A DNA stretch of 64,000 nt from JAYREN01 sp963663375 (GTDB taxonomy: Bacteria > Acidobacteriota > Holophagae > Holophagales > Holophagaceae), in NCBI GenBank assembly GCA_963663375.1, contig OY760195.1, positions 744,001 through 808,000 on the forward strand. The letters run 5' to 3'. Below the pieces are notes generated by a model, which made no database searches, was not told where the DNA came from, and saw only the letters and a program-made list of their open reading frames with translations. This document shows, piece by piece, positions 1 through 7,332 of the stretch (the first letter of the stretch is position 1; every line of letters starts with the position of its first letter). Position numbers and translations under genes: made by a program.

Positions 1-50
1 TAGGCGTCAGGTTCCACACCTCCCCGCTGACGCCTAATACTTAGTTAGGC
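1..50 (+). repeat. Atypical attC-like junction (left-truncated)
   Basis: A perfect 8-bp hairpin GGCGTCAG (3-10) / CTGACGCC (27-34) is followed by GCCTAAT and, 5 nt later, the R' core GTTAGGC (44-50). The usual L boxes and long stem are absent. The next cassette starts normally after it. More of the site may lie left of the window. Confidence 0.55.
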
Positions 51-56
51 CTCCAG

Positions 57-449
57 ATGAAACCCATCGCAATCCTATTTCTCGCATGCTCAATCTTGTT
101 GGGAGCCGAGAACTGGAAATACGTCAAAGAACAGGGCGGCCTCAGGTATTTCGCCAACGCAGAAATTTCTATCGTCAACCTAAGCAGCGAGAGGGTTGTC
201 CAAATCCAAAGCAAAGTCGTATTCCCTCGCGGTGGGATTACCCTGTCGAGTCACTATTGGCGAAAATATAACAATCGCTGGGAAGCAGCGATGAAAACAA
301 CCGATCTTTTGCGAGTCAACGGAAGTCTTCGCTCTCATCAAGTTGTCAATGACTCAAAACTGGCATGGGTTGTCGCTGAGAACCCCACCGATGAAACGTG
401 GGTTGCAATATTGAATAGTGCCGCCGATCTACTTCAGGCGTCAAAGTGA
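57..449 (+). CDS. Secreted protein, unknown family
   Basis: Unrecognised 130-residue protein. The first 17 residues (MKPIAILFLACSILLGA) form a signal peptide, so it should act in the periplasm or at the surface. The mature part starts ENWKYVKEQGG and is polar with alternating hydrophobic residues, suggesting a beta-rich fold; I see no catalytic motif. The ATG lies 6 nt after the R' core. A second gene follows 16 nt after the TGA, so this is one of only two cassettes with two genes. Confidence 0.8.
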   Translation: MKPIAILFLACSILLGAENWKYVKEQGGLRYFANAEISIVNLSSERVVQIQSKVVFPRGGITLSSHYWRKYNNRWEAAMKTTDLLRVNGSLRSHQVVNDSKLAWVVAENPTDETWVAILNSAADLLQASK

Positions 450-465
450 TGTCAGGCCTCTGACC

Positions 466-678
466 ATGTACAATCTCGTTCGATCTGCATTTCTTCTCGG
501 TCTGATCATGATTGGGATTGGTGTCTACTTTGCGATTGGACTCCGCCCAAAGGACTACCTTGAACGCAGAATCAAGGCAGAGCAATCTAAGCGGTCGCGT
601 ATCTTCGAAATTTTCCTGGGCATCACCATCGCTGGGGTTGGAGCGATCTTTGTCTTCGTCTCCAGCCAATATCCATGA
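466..678 (+). CDS. Small two-TM membrane protein
   Basis: 70 residues. Two hydrophobic segments (about residues 4-24 and 47-66) flank a charged loop (DYLERRIKAEQSKRSR), giving a helical hairpin in the inner membrane. The ATG at 466 is preferred because the longer frame from 418 would overlap the upstream secreted-protein gene. It shares a cassette with that gene, so the two may be co-transcribed and functionally paired. Family not recognised. Confidence 0.7.
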   Translation: MYNLVRSAFLLGLIMIGIGVYFAIGLRPKDYLERRIKAEQSKRSRIFEIFLGITIAGVGAIFVFVSSQYP

Positions 679-681
679 GCG

Positions 682-805
682 GCCTAACCAATCGTTCAAC
701 CCGGACGCTGCAGCCACTTCCCACTTCCTCCCCCATGCATCCTGATTTCTCGTCTCCTTCCATCGCCCGGCTGGCTGCACCGCCGGTTAACTCCATACGT
801 TAGGC
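682..805 (+). repeat. attC site
   Basis: GCCTAAC to GTTAGGC; GCTGCAGCC / GGCTGCA arms, 124-nt form. Starts 3 nt after the upstream TGA. Confidence 0.9.
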
Positions 806-811
806 CGCACC

Positions 812-1264
812 ATGTTCCCAGCAAGGCAACGACAATCGACTCAAGCGTCCACCGCTTGGAGCATTATTTGGTTCATCGTATTTCTGCTCCAGCTCTGTGT
901 TAGGTTCAAATTCACCACAAATACATCAATCCGCGTTATTGCCAATTTCGGTCCAATTATTGTATTTTCAATTTTTATTCTCACAAGGCGATCTAAAATT
1001 AGACCAAATATCGATTATTTTAAACATCCAATAAGTTTATTTAAATACTATTTTATCAAAACATCAATAATAGCCATAAGCATACTTTTTGCTATAACAT
1101 TAGGCTATATTTCACTCAAAACAATCAATGTAACTTTACCAAATCTAGAGGATCGGCTGTTTTTTATCGCTCATGGTATTGGTTTTTTGTTGTCGTTCTT
1201 TGTTTCGATCTTTTTAGGCGAACACCTACTTGCTTACATTTTCAACAGGATTGATAGTGATTAG
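812..1264 (+). CDS. Polytopic membrane protein (family of three in the window)
   Basis: 150 residues with about four transmembrane segments (roughly 16-32, 43-58, 80-100, 117-143) and basic loops (RQRQ, TRRSKIRP). No domain recognised. The body is much more AT-rich than the flanking attC sites, with TTTATT-type runs, so it probably came from an AT-rich donor. An apparently identical copy lies at 34792-35244 and a diverged homologue at 46320-46772. The AGG of the R' core sits 7 nt before the ATG and is the only Shine-Dalgarno-like sequence. Confidence 0.85.
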   Translation: MFPARQRQSTQASTAWSIIWFIVFLLQLCVRFKFTTNTSIRVIANFGPIIVFSIFILTRRSKIRPNIDYFKHPISLFKYYFIKTSIIAISILFAITLGYISLKTINVTLPNLEDRLFFIAHGIGFLLSFFVSIFLGEHLLAYIFNRIDSD

Positions 1265-1285
1265 CTTATCCCATGCCCATTCACT

Positions 1286-1382
1286 GCCTAACCCATCGTT
1301 CAACCCGGACGCTGCCTCTGCGAGTCACCGTCCGATCCTTCCGCGCCGCTACGGCAGCGCCGGTTAACTCCAATCGTTAGGC
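1286..1382 (+). repeat. attC site
   Basis: 97-nt form with GCTGCC / GGCAGC arms; R' is preceded by CCAATC instead of the commoner CCATAC. Confidence 0.92.
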
Positions 1383-1388
1383 ATCTCC

Positions 1389-1838
1389 TTGGCGCACTCA
1401 CTCCCAACAGCTCTGATCATCCTCAGCCTCGCTGGCATTTCTGGTTGTAACCACAAAAGCAGATCCGATACGGCACCACAGCCAACACTGATTCATCCCC
1501 AACAAAAGGATTTGAAACAAGAACCTATGATTGTGGTTTTTGGCGACGACAAGGTTCGCATTCGTTTCCAGCCACCTCCACCGCCATATCCCCCAGAGGC
1601 ACGGAAACAAAAAATCGAAGGCGTTGTTTCCCTTCGCTTGCATATCTCAAGGGCTGGAAAGGTCACCCGCGTCGAAATCCTTTCTGGTCCCAAAGAACTC
1701 TGGTCGGCAGCAGAATCCCACGCAAAGGGTTATGAATTCACCACAGATCCTGGCGCGTTCTCACCATCCACCGGCGAGGCTCAATTCACTTTAAGTTGCA
1801 GGTTCCAACTGAAAGGTGAAAAATTACATAATGATTAA
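1389..1838 (+). CDS. TonB C-terminal-like lipoprotein
   Basis: 149 residues from a TTG start 6 nt after R'. The N-terminus ends in a lipobox (LAGISGC, Cys20), so it is probably a lipid-anchored periplasmic protein. Residues about 55-125 read as a TonB C-terminal-like domain: a PPPPPYPPEAR proline stretch, then EGVVSLRLHISRAGKV and VEILSGPKEL followed by an Ala-rich helix. Known TonB proteins have an N-terminal TM anchor and are longer, so this is a small TonB-C-like cassette protein rather than an energy transducer. Related proteins are at 37204 and 47472. Confidence 0.75.
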   Translation: MAHSLPTALIILSLAGISGCNHKSRSDTAPQPTLIHPQQKDLKQEPMIVVFGDDKVRIRFQPPPPPYPPEARKQKIEGVVSLRLHISRAGKVTRVEILSGPKELWSAAESHAKGYEFTTDPGAFSPSTGEAQFTLSCRFQLKGEKLHND

Positions 1839-1857
1839 CCTCCAGCATTCATCACAT

Positions 1858-1954
1858 GCCTAACCAATCGTTCAACCCGGACGCTGCCTCTGCGAGTCAC
1901 CGTCCGACCCGTCGCGCCGCTTTCGGCAGCGCCGGTTAACTCCATACGTTAGGC
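1858..1954 (+). repeat. attC site
   Basis: 97-nt form, arms GCTGCC / GGCAGC, apical part ending CGCCGCTTTCGG. Confidence 0.92.
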
Positions 1955-1959
1955 GCACC

Positions 1960-2337
1960 ATGAAACGCCTCGCCACTTACATCGCCCTCACCATCGGCAC
2001 ATTCGCATGTGTTTGGCTAGTCGCCATCATGCTCATGGTTATTGGAGTAAACCGGCTCCCCGCAATGGCTGCATCAGTATTGAGTCCGTTCATCGCTTGG
2101 TGTATGTTTCCAGCCATCTGCTGGCGCCCCATTTCAAAGCGCAAACTCGCATATTCAGTCTGCTGCCTTCTCATCGCGTATCTCGCCGCAGGACTTGTCG
2201 TAGAATCAAAGTTCCGAATTTGGCCCGATTATTATGGAATCTACCACTTCATCCTTTTCTTCTCAATTGCAGCGGCATTATCCTTCGAGGCTTTCACCCG
2301 ATTTGCCATGAAAGGCCAAAGCAGTGCAAGCGCCTAA
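1960..2337 (+). CDS. Four-TM membrane protein (paralogue of 21980)
   Basis: 125 residues, mostly hydrophobic: TM segments at about 6-29, 36-51, 63-81 and 94-113 with a short basic RPISKRK loop. Family unknown. A clear homologue lies 20 kb away at 21980-22357, with the same length, start and SASA end but many substitutions, so this is an older duplication. The TAA comes from the GCCTAAC of the following attC. Confidence 0.82.
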   Translation: MKRLATYIALTIGTFACVWLVAIMLMVIGVNRLPAMAASVLSPFIAWCMFPAICWRPISKRKLAYSVCCLLIAYLAAGLVVESKFRIWPDYYGIYHFILFFSIAAALSFEAFTRFAMKGQSSASA

Positions 2338-2428
2338 CCCATCGTTCAACCCGGACGCTGCCTCTGCGAGTCACCGTCCGATCCTTCCGCGCCGCTACGG
2401 CAGCGCCGGTTAACTCCATACGTTAGGC
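2332..2428 (+). repeat. attC site
   Basis: 97-nt GCTGCC / GGCAGC form; R'' provides the upstream gene's TAA. Confidence 0.92.
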
Positions 2429-2433
2429 CGCTC

Positions 2434-2697
2434 ATGTCCAACGCATCCATTAAGGAAAGAATCTCTCAAGACATCGATCTTCTCGATGCTGATTCCTCCT
2501 TTTGCGTGACCTTCTCCAAACGCCTAGAATTGAACATCAGCGCTCTGGAGCAAATGCCGTATAACCTAATTTCTGTCGGAAATACTTTGGCAAGAGATGT
2601 CCTACAAGCTGGGTGGGCCATCGAAGAAAATTGCTCGCCAAATATTGCCCCAGTTGTGATCCAACTCCGAGAATGGCTTGCCTATATTCCAGACTGA
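2434..2697 (+). CDS. Small soluble protein, unknown
   Basis: 87 residues, no signal peptide or TM; mixed acidic and hydrophobic helices (ISQDIDLLDADSSFCVTF, LARDVLQAGWAIEENC) suggest an all-helical cytoplasmic protein. I do not recognise it. ATG 5 nt after R'. The sequence AAGTCCGGCGCG before the next attC resembles the 3' end of several other cassettes. Confidence 0.68.
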   Translation: MSNASIKERISQDIDLLDADSSFCVTFSKRLELNISALEQMPYNLISVGNTLARDVLQAGWAIEENCSPNIAPVVIQLREWLAYIPD

Positions 2698-2729
2698 TGG
2701 CCAAACTTTCCCAAACCAAGTCCGGCGCG

Positions 2730-2853
2730 GCCTAACCCATCGTTCAACACGGACGCTGCAGCCACGAGCACTTTTCTCCCGCCTGCGTTCGGATTTCTCG
2801 TCCCCTTCCATCGTCCGGTTGGCTGCACCGCCGGTTAACTCCATACGTTAGGC
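2730..2853 (+). repeat. attC site
   Basis: 124-nt form, GCTGCAGCC / GGCTGCA arms. Confidence 0.92.
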
Positions 2854-2859
2854 GTGCCC

Positions 2860-3255
2860 ATGATCGGTTCCAAAATTTTTCGAGTCATCTTTTTCATAGC
2901 AATAAGCCTATCGCCATTACTTGCCGATGGTTTTTTGTTCAAGGATGGTCGACTACAGTATCAAAAAGTTGTCACAATAACCTTAACAACTGCACAAATG
3001 AAGAATATTGAACATGGATTCAAGCCTGGCTACGTTCTCATTCTTACGAAGGCGCAGCAGGATCGGATTAAAAAAATCGCCAAACTCAAGGAAGCTCCAA
3101 CAAAAATCGAGCTATTCCGGTCCTCCGACCTTGAGGGTGACTGTTCATGTGGCATGTTTAACTTAGGCATTCTCTTCAAACCCAGCCAGGTGGAGATCCC
3201 TATTGCTTTTACCGCCTCCGATTCGCGTGCTGCGCAAGGTCCCGGCGATGACTGA
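2860..3255 (+). CDS. Secreted protein, unknown family
   Basis: 131 residues. Signal peptide about 1-22 (IFFIAISLSPLLADG). The mature part carries a lysine-rich stretch (QQDRIKKIAKLKE) and a CSC pair. No family recognised. An in-frame GTG 6 nt upstream (2854) is possible, but the ATG gives a better signal-peptide N-region. Confidence 0.75.
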   Translation: MIGSKIFRVIFFIAISLSPLLADGFLFKDGRLQYQKVVTITLTTAQMKNIEHGFKPGYVLILTKAQQDRIKKIAKLKEAPTKIELFRSSDLEGDCSCGMFNLGILFKPSQVEIPIAFTASDSRAAQGPGDD

Positions 3256-3272
3256 AGCCAGCCACTCGGCGC

Positions 3273-3396
3273 GCCTAACCCATCGTTCAACTCGGACGCT
3301 GCAGCCACGAGCACTTTTCTCCCGCCTGCGTTCGGATTCCTCGTCCCCTTTCAACGCCCGGTTGGCTGCATCGCCGGTTAACTCCATTCGTTAGGC
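3273..3396 (+). repeat. attC site
   Basis: 124-nt GCTGCAGCC form; the apical text has CAACGCCC instead of CATCGTCC. Confidence 0.92.
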
Positions 3397-3419
3397 CCCA
3401 CGATCTGCCAGGAGCAGGC

Positions 3420-3938
3420 ATGAACCTTCCAAAAAATGTTGAGCTCACACACGATGAGGATTGTGGGTGGCATCAGAGCCAACTACTCAAACTCGAAATT
3501 CTAAACGGTTCAGAATGCAGAATAATCGTTGAAGGCTATGAAGAAGATCCTAATAAATCGGATCTTCACGCAGCGATCTCGAATTTCATTTCAAGTCCAT
3601 TTTCTGTATTGGCAAAAGCCGAATCATACATCTTCAAGTATTACAAAGACATAAAGTCAAACTGGCCTCCATCTTTTGGTGAACTCCCAACCATCGAGGC
3701 TCCGAACGGAGTCTGGAAATTCATTCAATTCGGAAGTGAGGCCTTTGTCCTGCGACGTCAGAAGGACAACGCAGTGTACATTTCTCTTGAATGTAATTGC
3801 GATTGGGAACAAGAACACGGTCTACTTATTGTTTTCAAGAATGGCCAAGACGTTTCCAAGGTCGGTCCATTTGATGGACACCTAACAAATTCAGATGCAT
3901 ATGCAGATCCTAGTCTCGAAAATGTTGTGTACAGATAG
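3420..3938 (+). CDS. DUF6985-like protein
   Basis: 172 residues, soluble, no signal. The C-terminal third resembles DUF6985 as I recall it: VYISLECNCDWEQEHG, then LLIVFKNG, SKVGPFDGHLT and NSDAY. That family is uncharacterised and common in small accessory loci next to secretion effectors, which would fit an immunity-type role, but nothing here shows that. The 23-nt leader has GGAGCAGGC, so AGGAG 8 nt before the ATG is a proper Shine-Dalgarno. Confidence 0.82.
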   Translation: MNLPKNVELTHDEDCGWHQSQLLKLEILNGSECRIIVEGYEEDPNKSDLHAAISNFISSPFSVLAKAESYIFKYYKDIKSNWPPSFGELPTIEAPNGVWKFIQFGSEAFVLRRQKDNAVYISLECNCDWEQEHGLLIVFKNGQDVSKVGPFDGHLTNSDAYADPSLENVVYR

Positions 3939-4061
3939 GCCTAACCAATCGTTCAACCCGGACGCTACCTCTGCGAGTCACTTTCCCCACCAACCTTACT
4001 GATTCCTCGTCTCCCACCACCGCGCCGCTTCGGTAGCGCCGGTTAACTCCATACGTTAGGC
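3939..4061 (+). repeat. attC site
   Basis: 123-nt form with the compensated arms GCTACC / GGTAGC. Confidence 0.92.
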
Positions 4062-4078
4062 CGCATAGGAGATCCTCT

Positions 4079-4267
4079 ATGGCTGAGAAACAAGAAATCT
4101 CCAACCCGCTTGCCTTCTGGATCGCAATTGGCCTTGCCATCGGGGCAGGCATTGGCGTAGCCATCCAGAACATCGCGATTGGCATAGGCATTGGGCTCGC
4201 CATGGGTGCGGCAATTGGCGCTGCGCAACACAAAAAAGCCAAAAAGAATCCCGATGTTGCGCCCTAA
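4079..4267 (+). CDS. Glycine-zipper membrane protein
   Basis: 62 residues. After a polar N-terminus, residues 12-47 are an almost uninterrupted run of Gly/Ala/Ile with repeated GxxxG spacing, typical of tightly packed or oligomeric membrane helices, followed by a Lys-rich tail (HKKAKKN). The paralogue at 7000-7209 has the same plan. A good RBS (GGAGA) lies 7 nt upstream. A second gene starts 3 nt after the TAA. Confidence 0.8.
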   Translation: MAEKQEISNPLAFWIAIGLAIGAGIGVAIQNIAIGIGIGLAMGAAIGAAQHKKAKKNPDVAP

Positions 4268-4270
4268 CCC

Positions 4271-4474
4271 ATGTGGAACCAAATCAAAGCAGGCTTGGCT
4301 GCATCTCTGTTGATCCTCACACTTTTGGCTTTATACCTTTTCACCAGCTTCGCAATTTCAAAGGCGTTCCCAAAGGGTGACCAAATCCTCAAAACAATCA
4401 TTCAGCTTGGTTTCTGCATCGTTTTTTTTGTTTCGTTTAAACCATGGCTCCGGCTTTGGGGTGTAAAGCAATGA
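4271..4474 (+). CDS. Small two-TM membrane protein
   Basis: 67 residues; TMs at about 9-27 and 44-57, with an intervening GDQILK loop. Second gene of a two-gene cassette. Its ATG sits in GCCCTAACCCATG, which matches the beginning of an attC (GCCCTAACCCATC) for 13 bases, so the gene may have been joined to the glycine-zipper gene when an intervening attC was lost. Function unknown. Confidence 0.68.
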   Translation: MWNQIKAGLAASLLILTLLALYLFTSFAISKAFPKGDQILKTIIQLGFCIVFFVSFKPWLRLWGVKQ

Positions 4475-4489
4475 CTACCGCCCAGCCAG

Positions 4490-4586
4490 GCCTAACCCAT
4501 CGTTCAACCCGGACGCTGCCTCTGCGAGTCAACGTCCGATCCTTCCGCGCCGCTACGGCAGCGCCGGTTAACTCCATACGTTAGGC
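4490..4586 (+). repeat. attC site
   Basis: 97-nt GCTGCC / GGCAGC form; preceded by the CCAGCCAGG motif also seen before 5314. Confidence 0.92.
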
Positions 4587-4858
4587 CGCAGGAAAACCGC
4601 TCTGGTTCTCATCGCGCCGAGATACGAACTCTCCGTTCAAGGTTTTCTTCCAGCTATCGAGCAAGGCCAACTTAATCGGTTCATTCGCTGTCATCATTTC
4701 GAGTACGCTCCAGCATTTCCGCCACGTCCCACGCTCTTCGCCCTTTCCCTTTCAACGCCACGCCTCCTTTCAACTGCGGCAATCCATGAAATCCGTTCAG
4801 CTCCAAGGTTTTCAAAACCAGTCGCGCCGCGAGTTTTCAACGGGCTCAGTCCAGCGCG
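4587..4858 (-). mobile_element. Cassette A, copy 1
   Basis: 272-bp body from CGCAGGAAAACCGC to GCGCG. First of 31 copies of the dominant cassette. No plus-strand gene ends inside it; on the minus strand a short frame with the MMTA...KLALLD peptide is preceded by GGAG. See the CDS entry at 5405-5521. Confidence 0.85.
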
Positions 4859-4982
4859 CCCTAACCCATCGTTCAACTCGGACGCTGCCTCTACGAGTTA
4901 CTTTCCTCCACCAGCCTTCGGATTTCTCATCTCTCACCTTCCGCGCCGCATCGGCAGCGCCGGTTAACTCCATACGTTAGAC
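4859..4982 (+). repeat. attC site with R' GTTAGAC
   Basis: R'' CCCTAAC; the downstream core is GTTAGAC rather than GTTAGGC. That change belongs to the next cassette, whose own R'' is GTCTAAC, so the two ends match. Confidence 0.9.
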
Positions 4983-4996
4983 CGCACGAGGCCTCA

Positions 4997-5305
4997 ATGC
5001 CTTCCATCCATCTGATTGAGCGCATGAACAACCTTCACCGGATTCAAGGCTGCGAAGATGAATGGGAATGCGGCTATTGGGCACTTTCGTTAGACACGGC
5101 GACATCCCTCGTTGGCGGAAATTTATATCTTCATAGCCGCCAGACCGACCCATCTCATTTCGGCGGTCAGATCATTTCGTTTCGCACACAAGCGGACGGC
5201 GAATATCATGGACGTATTATTTTTAGATTCCGGTTTACGCACGCGCACAAAGGGGTCAAAACGGCCAAATCAGGGTGGGGAAATGAAAAAAAGCTCGAAC
5301 CCTAG
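4997..5305 (+). CDS. Small soluble protein, unknown
   Basis: 102 residues, no signal or TM. Features are CEDEWECGYWALSLDTA, a glycine/beta segment (LVGGNLYLHSRQTDP) and a basic end (RFRFTHAHKG). Not recognised with confidence. The leader GAGGCCTCA gives a possible GAGG RBS. Cassette ends TTAGAC / GTCTAAC are unusual and mutually complementary. Confidence 0.7.
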   Translation: MPSIHLIERMNNLHRIQGCEDEWECGYWALSLDTATSLVGGNLYLHSRQTDPSHFGGQIISFRTQADGEYHGRIIFRFRFTHAHKGVKTAKSGWGNEKKLEP

Positions 5306-5313
5306 CCAGGGCG

Positions 5314-5410
5314 GTCTAACCCATCGTTCAACCCGGACGCTGCCTCTGCGAGTCAACGTCCGATCCTTCCGCGCCGCTACGGCAGCGCCGGTTAACTCCA
5401 TACGTTAGGC
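5314..5410 (+). repeat. attC site with R'' GTCTAAC
   Basis: 97-nt GCTGCC / GGCAGC form; R'' GTCTAAC pairs with the GTTAGAC at the other end of the same cassette. Confidence 0.92.
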
Positions 5411-5521
5411 CGCAGGAAAACCGCTCTGGTTCTCATCGCGCCGAGAAACGAATTCTCCGTTCAAGGTTTCCTTCCAGCTATCGAGCAAGGCCAACTTAAT
5501 CGGTTCATTCGCTGTCATCAT
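5405..5521 (-). CDS. Candidate 38-aa inverted microprotein of cassette A
   Basis: Speculative. Read on the minus strand, cassette A has ATGATG preceded 10 nt upstream by GGAG, then a 38-codon frame (MMTANEPIKLALLDSWKE, then NGEF..RRDENQSGF) whose TAA lies in the R' core at the 5' boundary, mirroring how plus-strand genes stop in R''. Other copies and cassette B keep MMTA-x3-(I/V/M)-KLA-x-LD-x-W-K, some with synonymous changes (GCC/GCG, CTC/CTG). Copies with five A near the end lose the stop. Alternatives are a structural or regulatory cassette, or the plus-strand MKS..LQGFQ frame. No known family. Confidence 0.3.
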   Translation of the reverse strand: MMTANEPIKLALLDSWKETLNGEFVSRRDENQSGFPAA

Positions 5522-5682
5522 TTCGAGTACGCTCCAGCATTTCCGCCACGTCCCACGCTCGTCGGCCTTTCCCTTTCAACGCCACGCATCCTTTCCACTG
5601 CGGCAATCCATGAAATCCGCTCAGCTCCAAGGCTTTCAAAACCAGTCGCGCCGCGTGCTTTCATCGGGCTCAGTCCAGCGCG
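5411..5682 (-). mobile_element. Cassette A, copy 2
   Basis: 272 bp. The sub-variant with GCATCCTTTCCACTGCGG and the CGTGCTTTCATCG end; body and attC match copy 23 (50488) apart from a base or so, indicating recent copying. Confidence 0.85.
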
Positions 5683-5806
5683 CCCTAACCCATCGTTCAA
5701 CTCGGACGCTGCAGCCACGAGCACTTTCCTCCCGTCTGCGTTCGGATTTCTCGTCCCCTTTCATCGTCCGGTCGGCTGCATCGCCGGTTAACTCCATACG
5801 TTAGGC
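5683..5806 (+). repeat. attC site
   Basis: R'' CCCTAAC; GCTGCAGCC form with the rarer GGTCGGCTGCATCG right arm. Confidence 0.9.
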
Positions 5807-6078
5807 CGCAGGAAAACCGCTCTGGTTCTCGCCGCGCCGAGGAACGAATTCTCCGTTCAAGGTTTTCTTCCAGCTATCGAGCAAGGCCAACTTAATCGGT
5901 TCATTCGCTGTCATCATTTCGAGTACGCTCCAAAGTCCAAACCACGTCAAACGCTCATCGCCCTTTCCATTTCAACGCCACGTCCCTTTTCTACCGCGCC
6001 AACCCATGAAATCCGTTCGCCTCCAAGGCTTTCAAAACCAGTCGCGCCGCGAGCTTTCAGCGGGCTCAGTCCAGCGCG
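5807..6078 (-). mobile_element. Cassette A, copy 3
   Basis: 272 bp; variant with the AAAGTCCAAACCACGTC segment and CTTTTCTACCGCGCC. Apparently identical to copy 29 at 63067, including the following attC. Confidence 0.85.
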
Positions 6079-6202
6079 CCCTAACCCATCGTTCAACTCG
6101 GACGCTGCAGCCACGAGCACTTTCCTCCCGCCTGCATTCGGATTTCTCGTCCCCTTTCATCGTCCGGTTGGCTGCACCGCCGGTTAACTCCATACGTTAG
6201 GC
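6079..6202 (+). repeat. attC site
   Basis: R'' CCCTAAC, GCTGCAGCC arms, 124 nt. Confidence 0.9.
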
Positions 6203-6474
6203 CGCAGGAAAACCGCTCTGGTTCTCATCGCGCCGAAACACGAATTCTCCGTTCAAGGTTTCCTTCCAGCTATCGAGCAAGGCCAACTTAATCAGTTCAT
6301 TCGCTGTCATCATTTCGAGTACGCTCCAGCATTTCCGCCACGTCCCACGCTCGTCGGCCTTTCCCTTTCAACGCCACGCCTCCTTTCAACTGCGGCAATC
6401 CATGAGATCCGTTCAGCTCCAAGGTTTTCAAAACCAGTCGCGCCGCGAGCTTTCAGCGGGCTCAGTCCAGCGCG
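6203..6474 (-). mobile_element. Cassette A, copy 4
   Basis: 272 bp; carries AATCAGTTC in place of AATCGGTTC. Confidence 0.85.
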
Positions 6475-6598
6475 CCCTAACCCATCGTTCAACCCCGACG
6501 CTGCCTCTGCGAGTCACTTTCCGCCACAAGCGTTCGGATTTCTCGTCTCTCACCTTCCGCGCCGCTTCGGCAGCGCCGGTTAACTCCATACGTTAGGC
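6475..6598 (+). repeat. attC site
   Basis: R'' CCCTAAC; 124-nt form with GCTGCC / GGCAGC arms and CTCACCTTCCGCG apex. Confidence 0.9.
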
Positions 6599-6870
6599 CG
6601 CAGGAAAACCGCTCTGGTTCTCATCGCGCCGAGAAACGAACTCTCCGTTCAAGGTTTCCTTCCAGCTATCGAGCAAGGCCAACTTAATCGGTTCATTCGC
6701 TGTCATCATTTCGAGTACGCTCCAGCATTTCCGCCACGTCGCACGCTCGTCGGCCTTTCCCTTTCAACGCCACGCCTCCTTTCAACTGCGGCAATCCATG
6801 AAATCGGTTCAGCTCCAAGGTTTTCAAAACCAGTCGCGCCGCGAACTTTCAACGGGCTCAGTCCAGCGCG
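6599..6870 (-). mobile_element. Cassette A, copy 5
   Basis: 272 bp; third copy in a row and fifth within six cassettes. Confidence 0.85.
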
Positions 6871-6994
6871 CCCTAACCCATCGTTCAACTCCGACGCTGC
6901 CTCTGCGAGTCACTTTCCGCCACAAGCGTTCGGATTTCTCGTCTCTCACCTTCCGCGCCGCTTCGGCAGCGCCGGTTAACTCCATACGTTAGGC
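6871..6994 (+). repeat. attC site
   Basis: R'' CCCTAAC; 124-nt GCTGCC / GGCAGC form. Confidence 0.9.
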
Positions 6995-6999
6995 ACCAC

Positions 7000-7209
7000 A
7001 TGAGTCTTTTTGGAAATCCGCCAAAAAATTCCGACCCAAAAACGCAGCCTCCAGGGTTCTGGATTGCCATCGGCGTGTCAATCGGCGCTGGATTAGGCGT
7101 TGCCATCAATAACATCGCCCTCGGAGTCGGCCTTGGTGTGGCTTTTGGCGCTTTGATCGGGTTCCTCCAGCAGCGCAAGAACAAGAAAGGCCCCAATGGT
7201 GCTGCCTAA
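7000..7209 (+). CDS. Glycine-zipper membrane protein (paralogue of 4079)
   Basis: 69 residues. N-terminal polar part (NPPKNSDPKTQPPG), then a Gly-rich hydrophobic stretch (FWIAIGVSIGAGLGVAI and FGALIGFLQQ) and a basic tail RKNKKG. Same architecture as 4079-4267, with FWIAIG and IGAG.GVAI.NIA conserved. Oligomeric membrane association is the only safe inference. The ATG is 6 nt after the AGG of R'; the TAA is in the next R''. Confidence 0.8.
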   Translation: MSLFGNPPKNSDPKTQPPGFWIAIGVSIGAGLGVAINNIALGVGLGVAFGALIGFLQQRKNKKGPNGAA

Positions 7210-7327
7210 CCCTCCGCTCAACCCGGACGCTGCCTCTGCGAGGCACCGTCCTCTCCGTTCTTTCTGGATTTCTCATCCCCAACCACCGCGCCGCTTCGGC
7301 AGCGCCGGTTAGCTTTGATCGTTAGGC
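7204..7327 (+). repeat. attC site with altered L boxes
   Basis: L boxes are GCTCAAC and GTTAGC instead of GTTCAAC and GTTAAC: a compensated pair. Arms GCTGCC / GGCAGC. Confidence 0.92.
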
Positions 7328-7332
7328 CGCCC

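Noticed and set aside
346..780. Long minus-strand frames over attC sites (SQRQRPG, VRVERLVRP, LTYGVNRR strings)
   Set aside because: They are reverse readings of attC repeats and recur identically beside unrelated genes.
4795..4980. Plus-strand 64-aa frame (MKSVQLQGFQNQSRR...) in every cassette A copy
   Set aside because: It lacks an RBS and about half of it is attC sequence that also appears as the tail of unrelated frames. Kept only as an alternative to the minus-strand frame.
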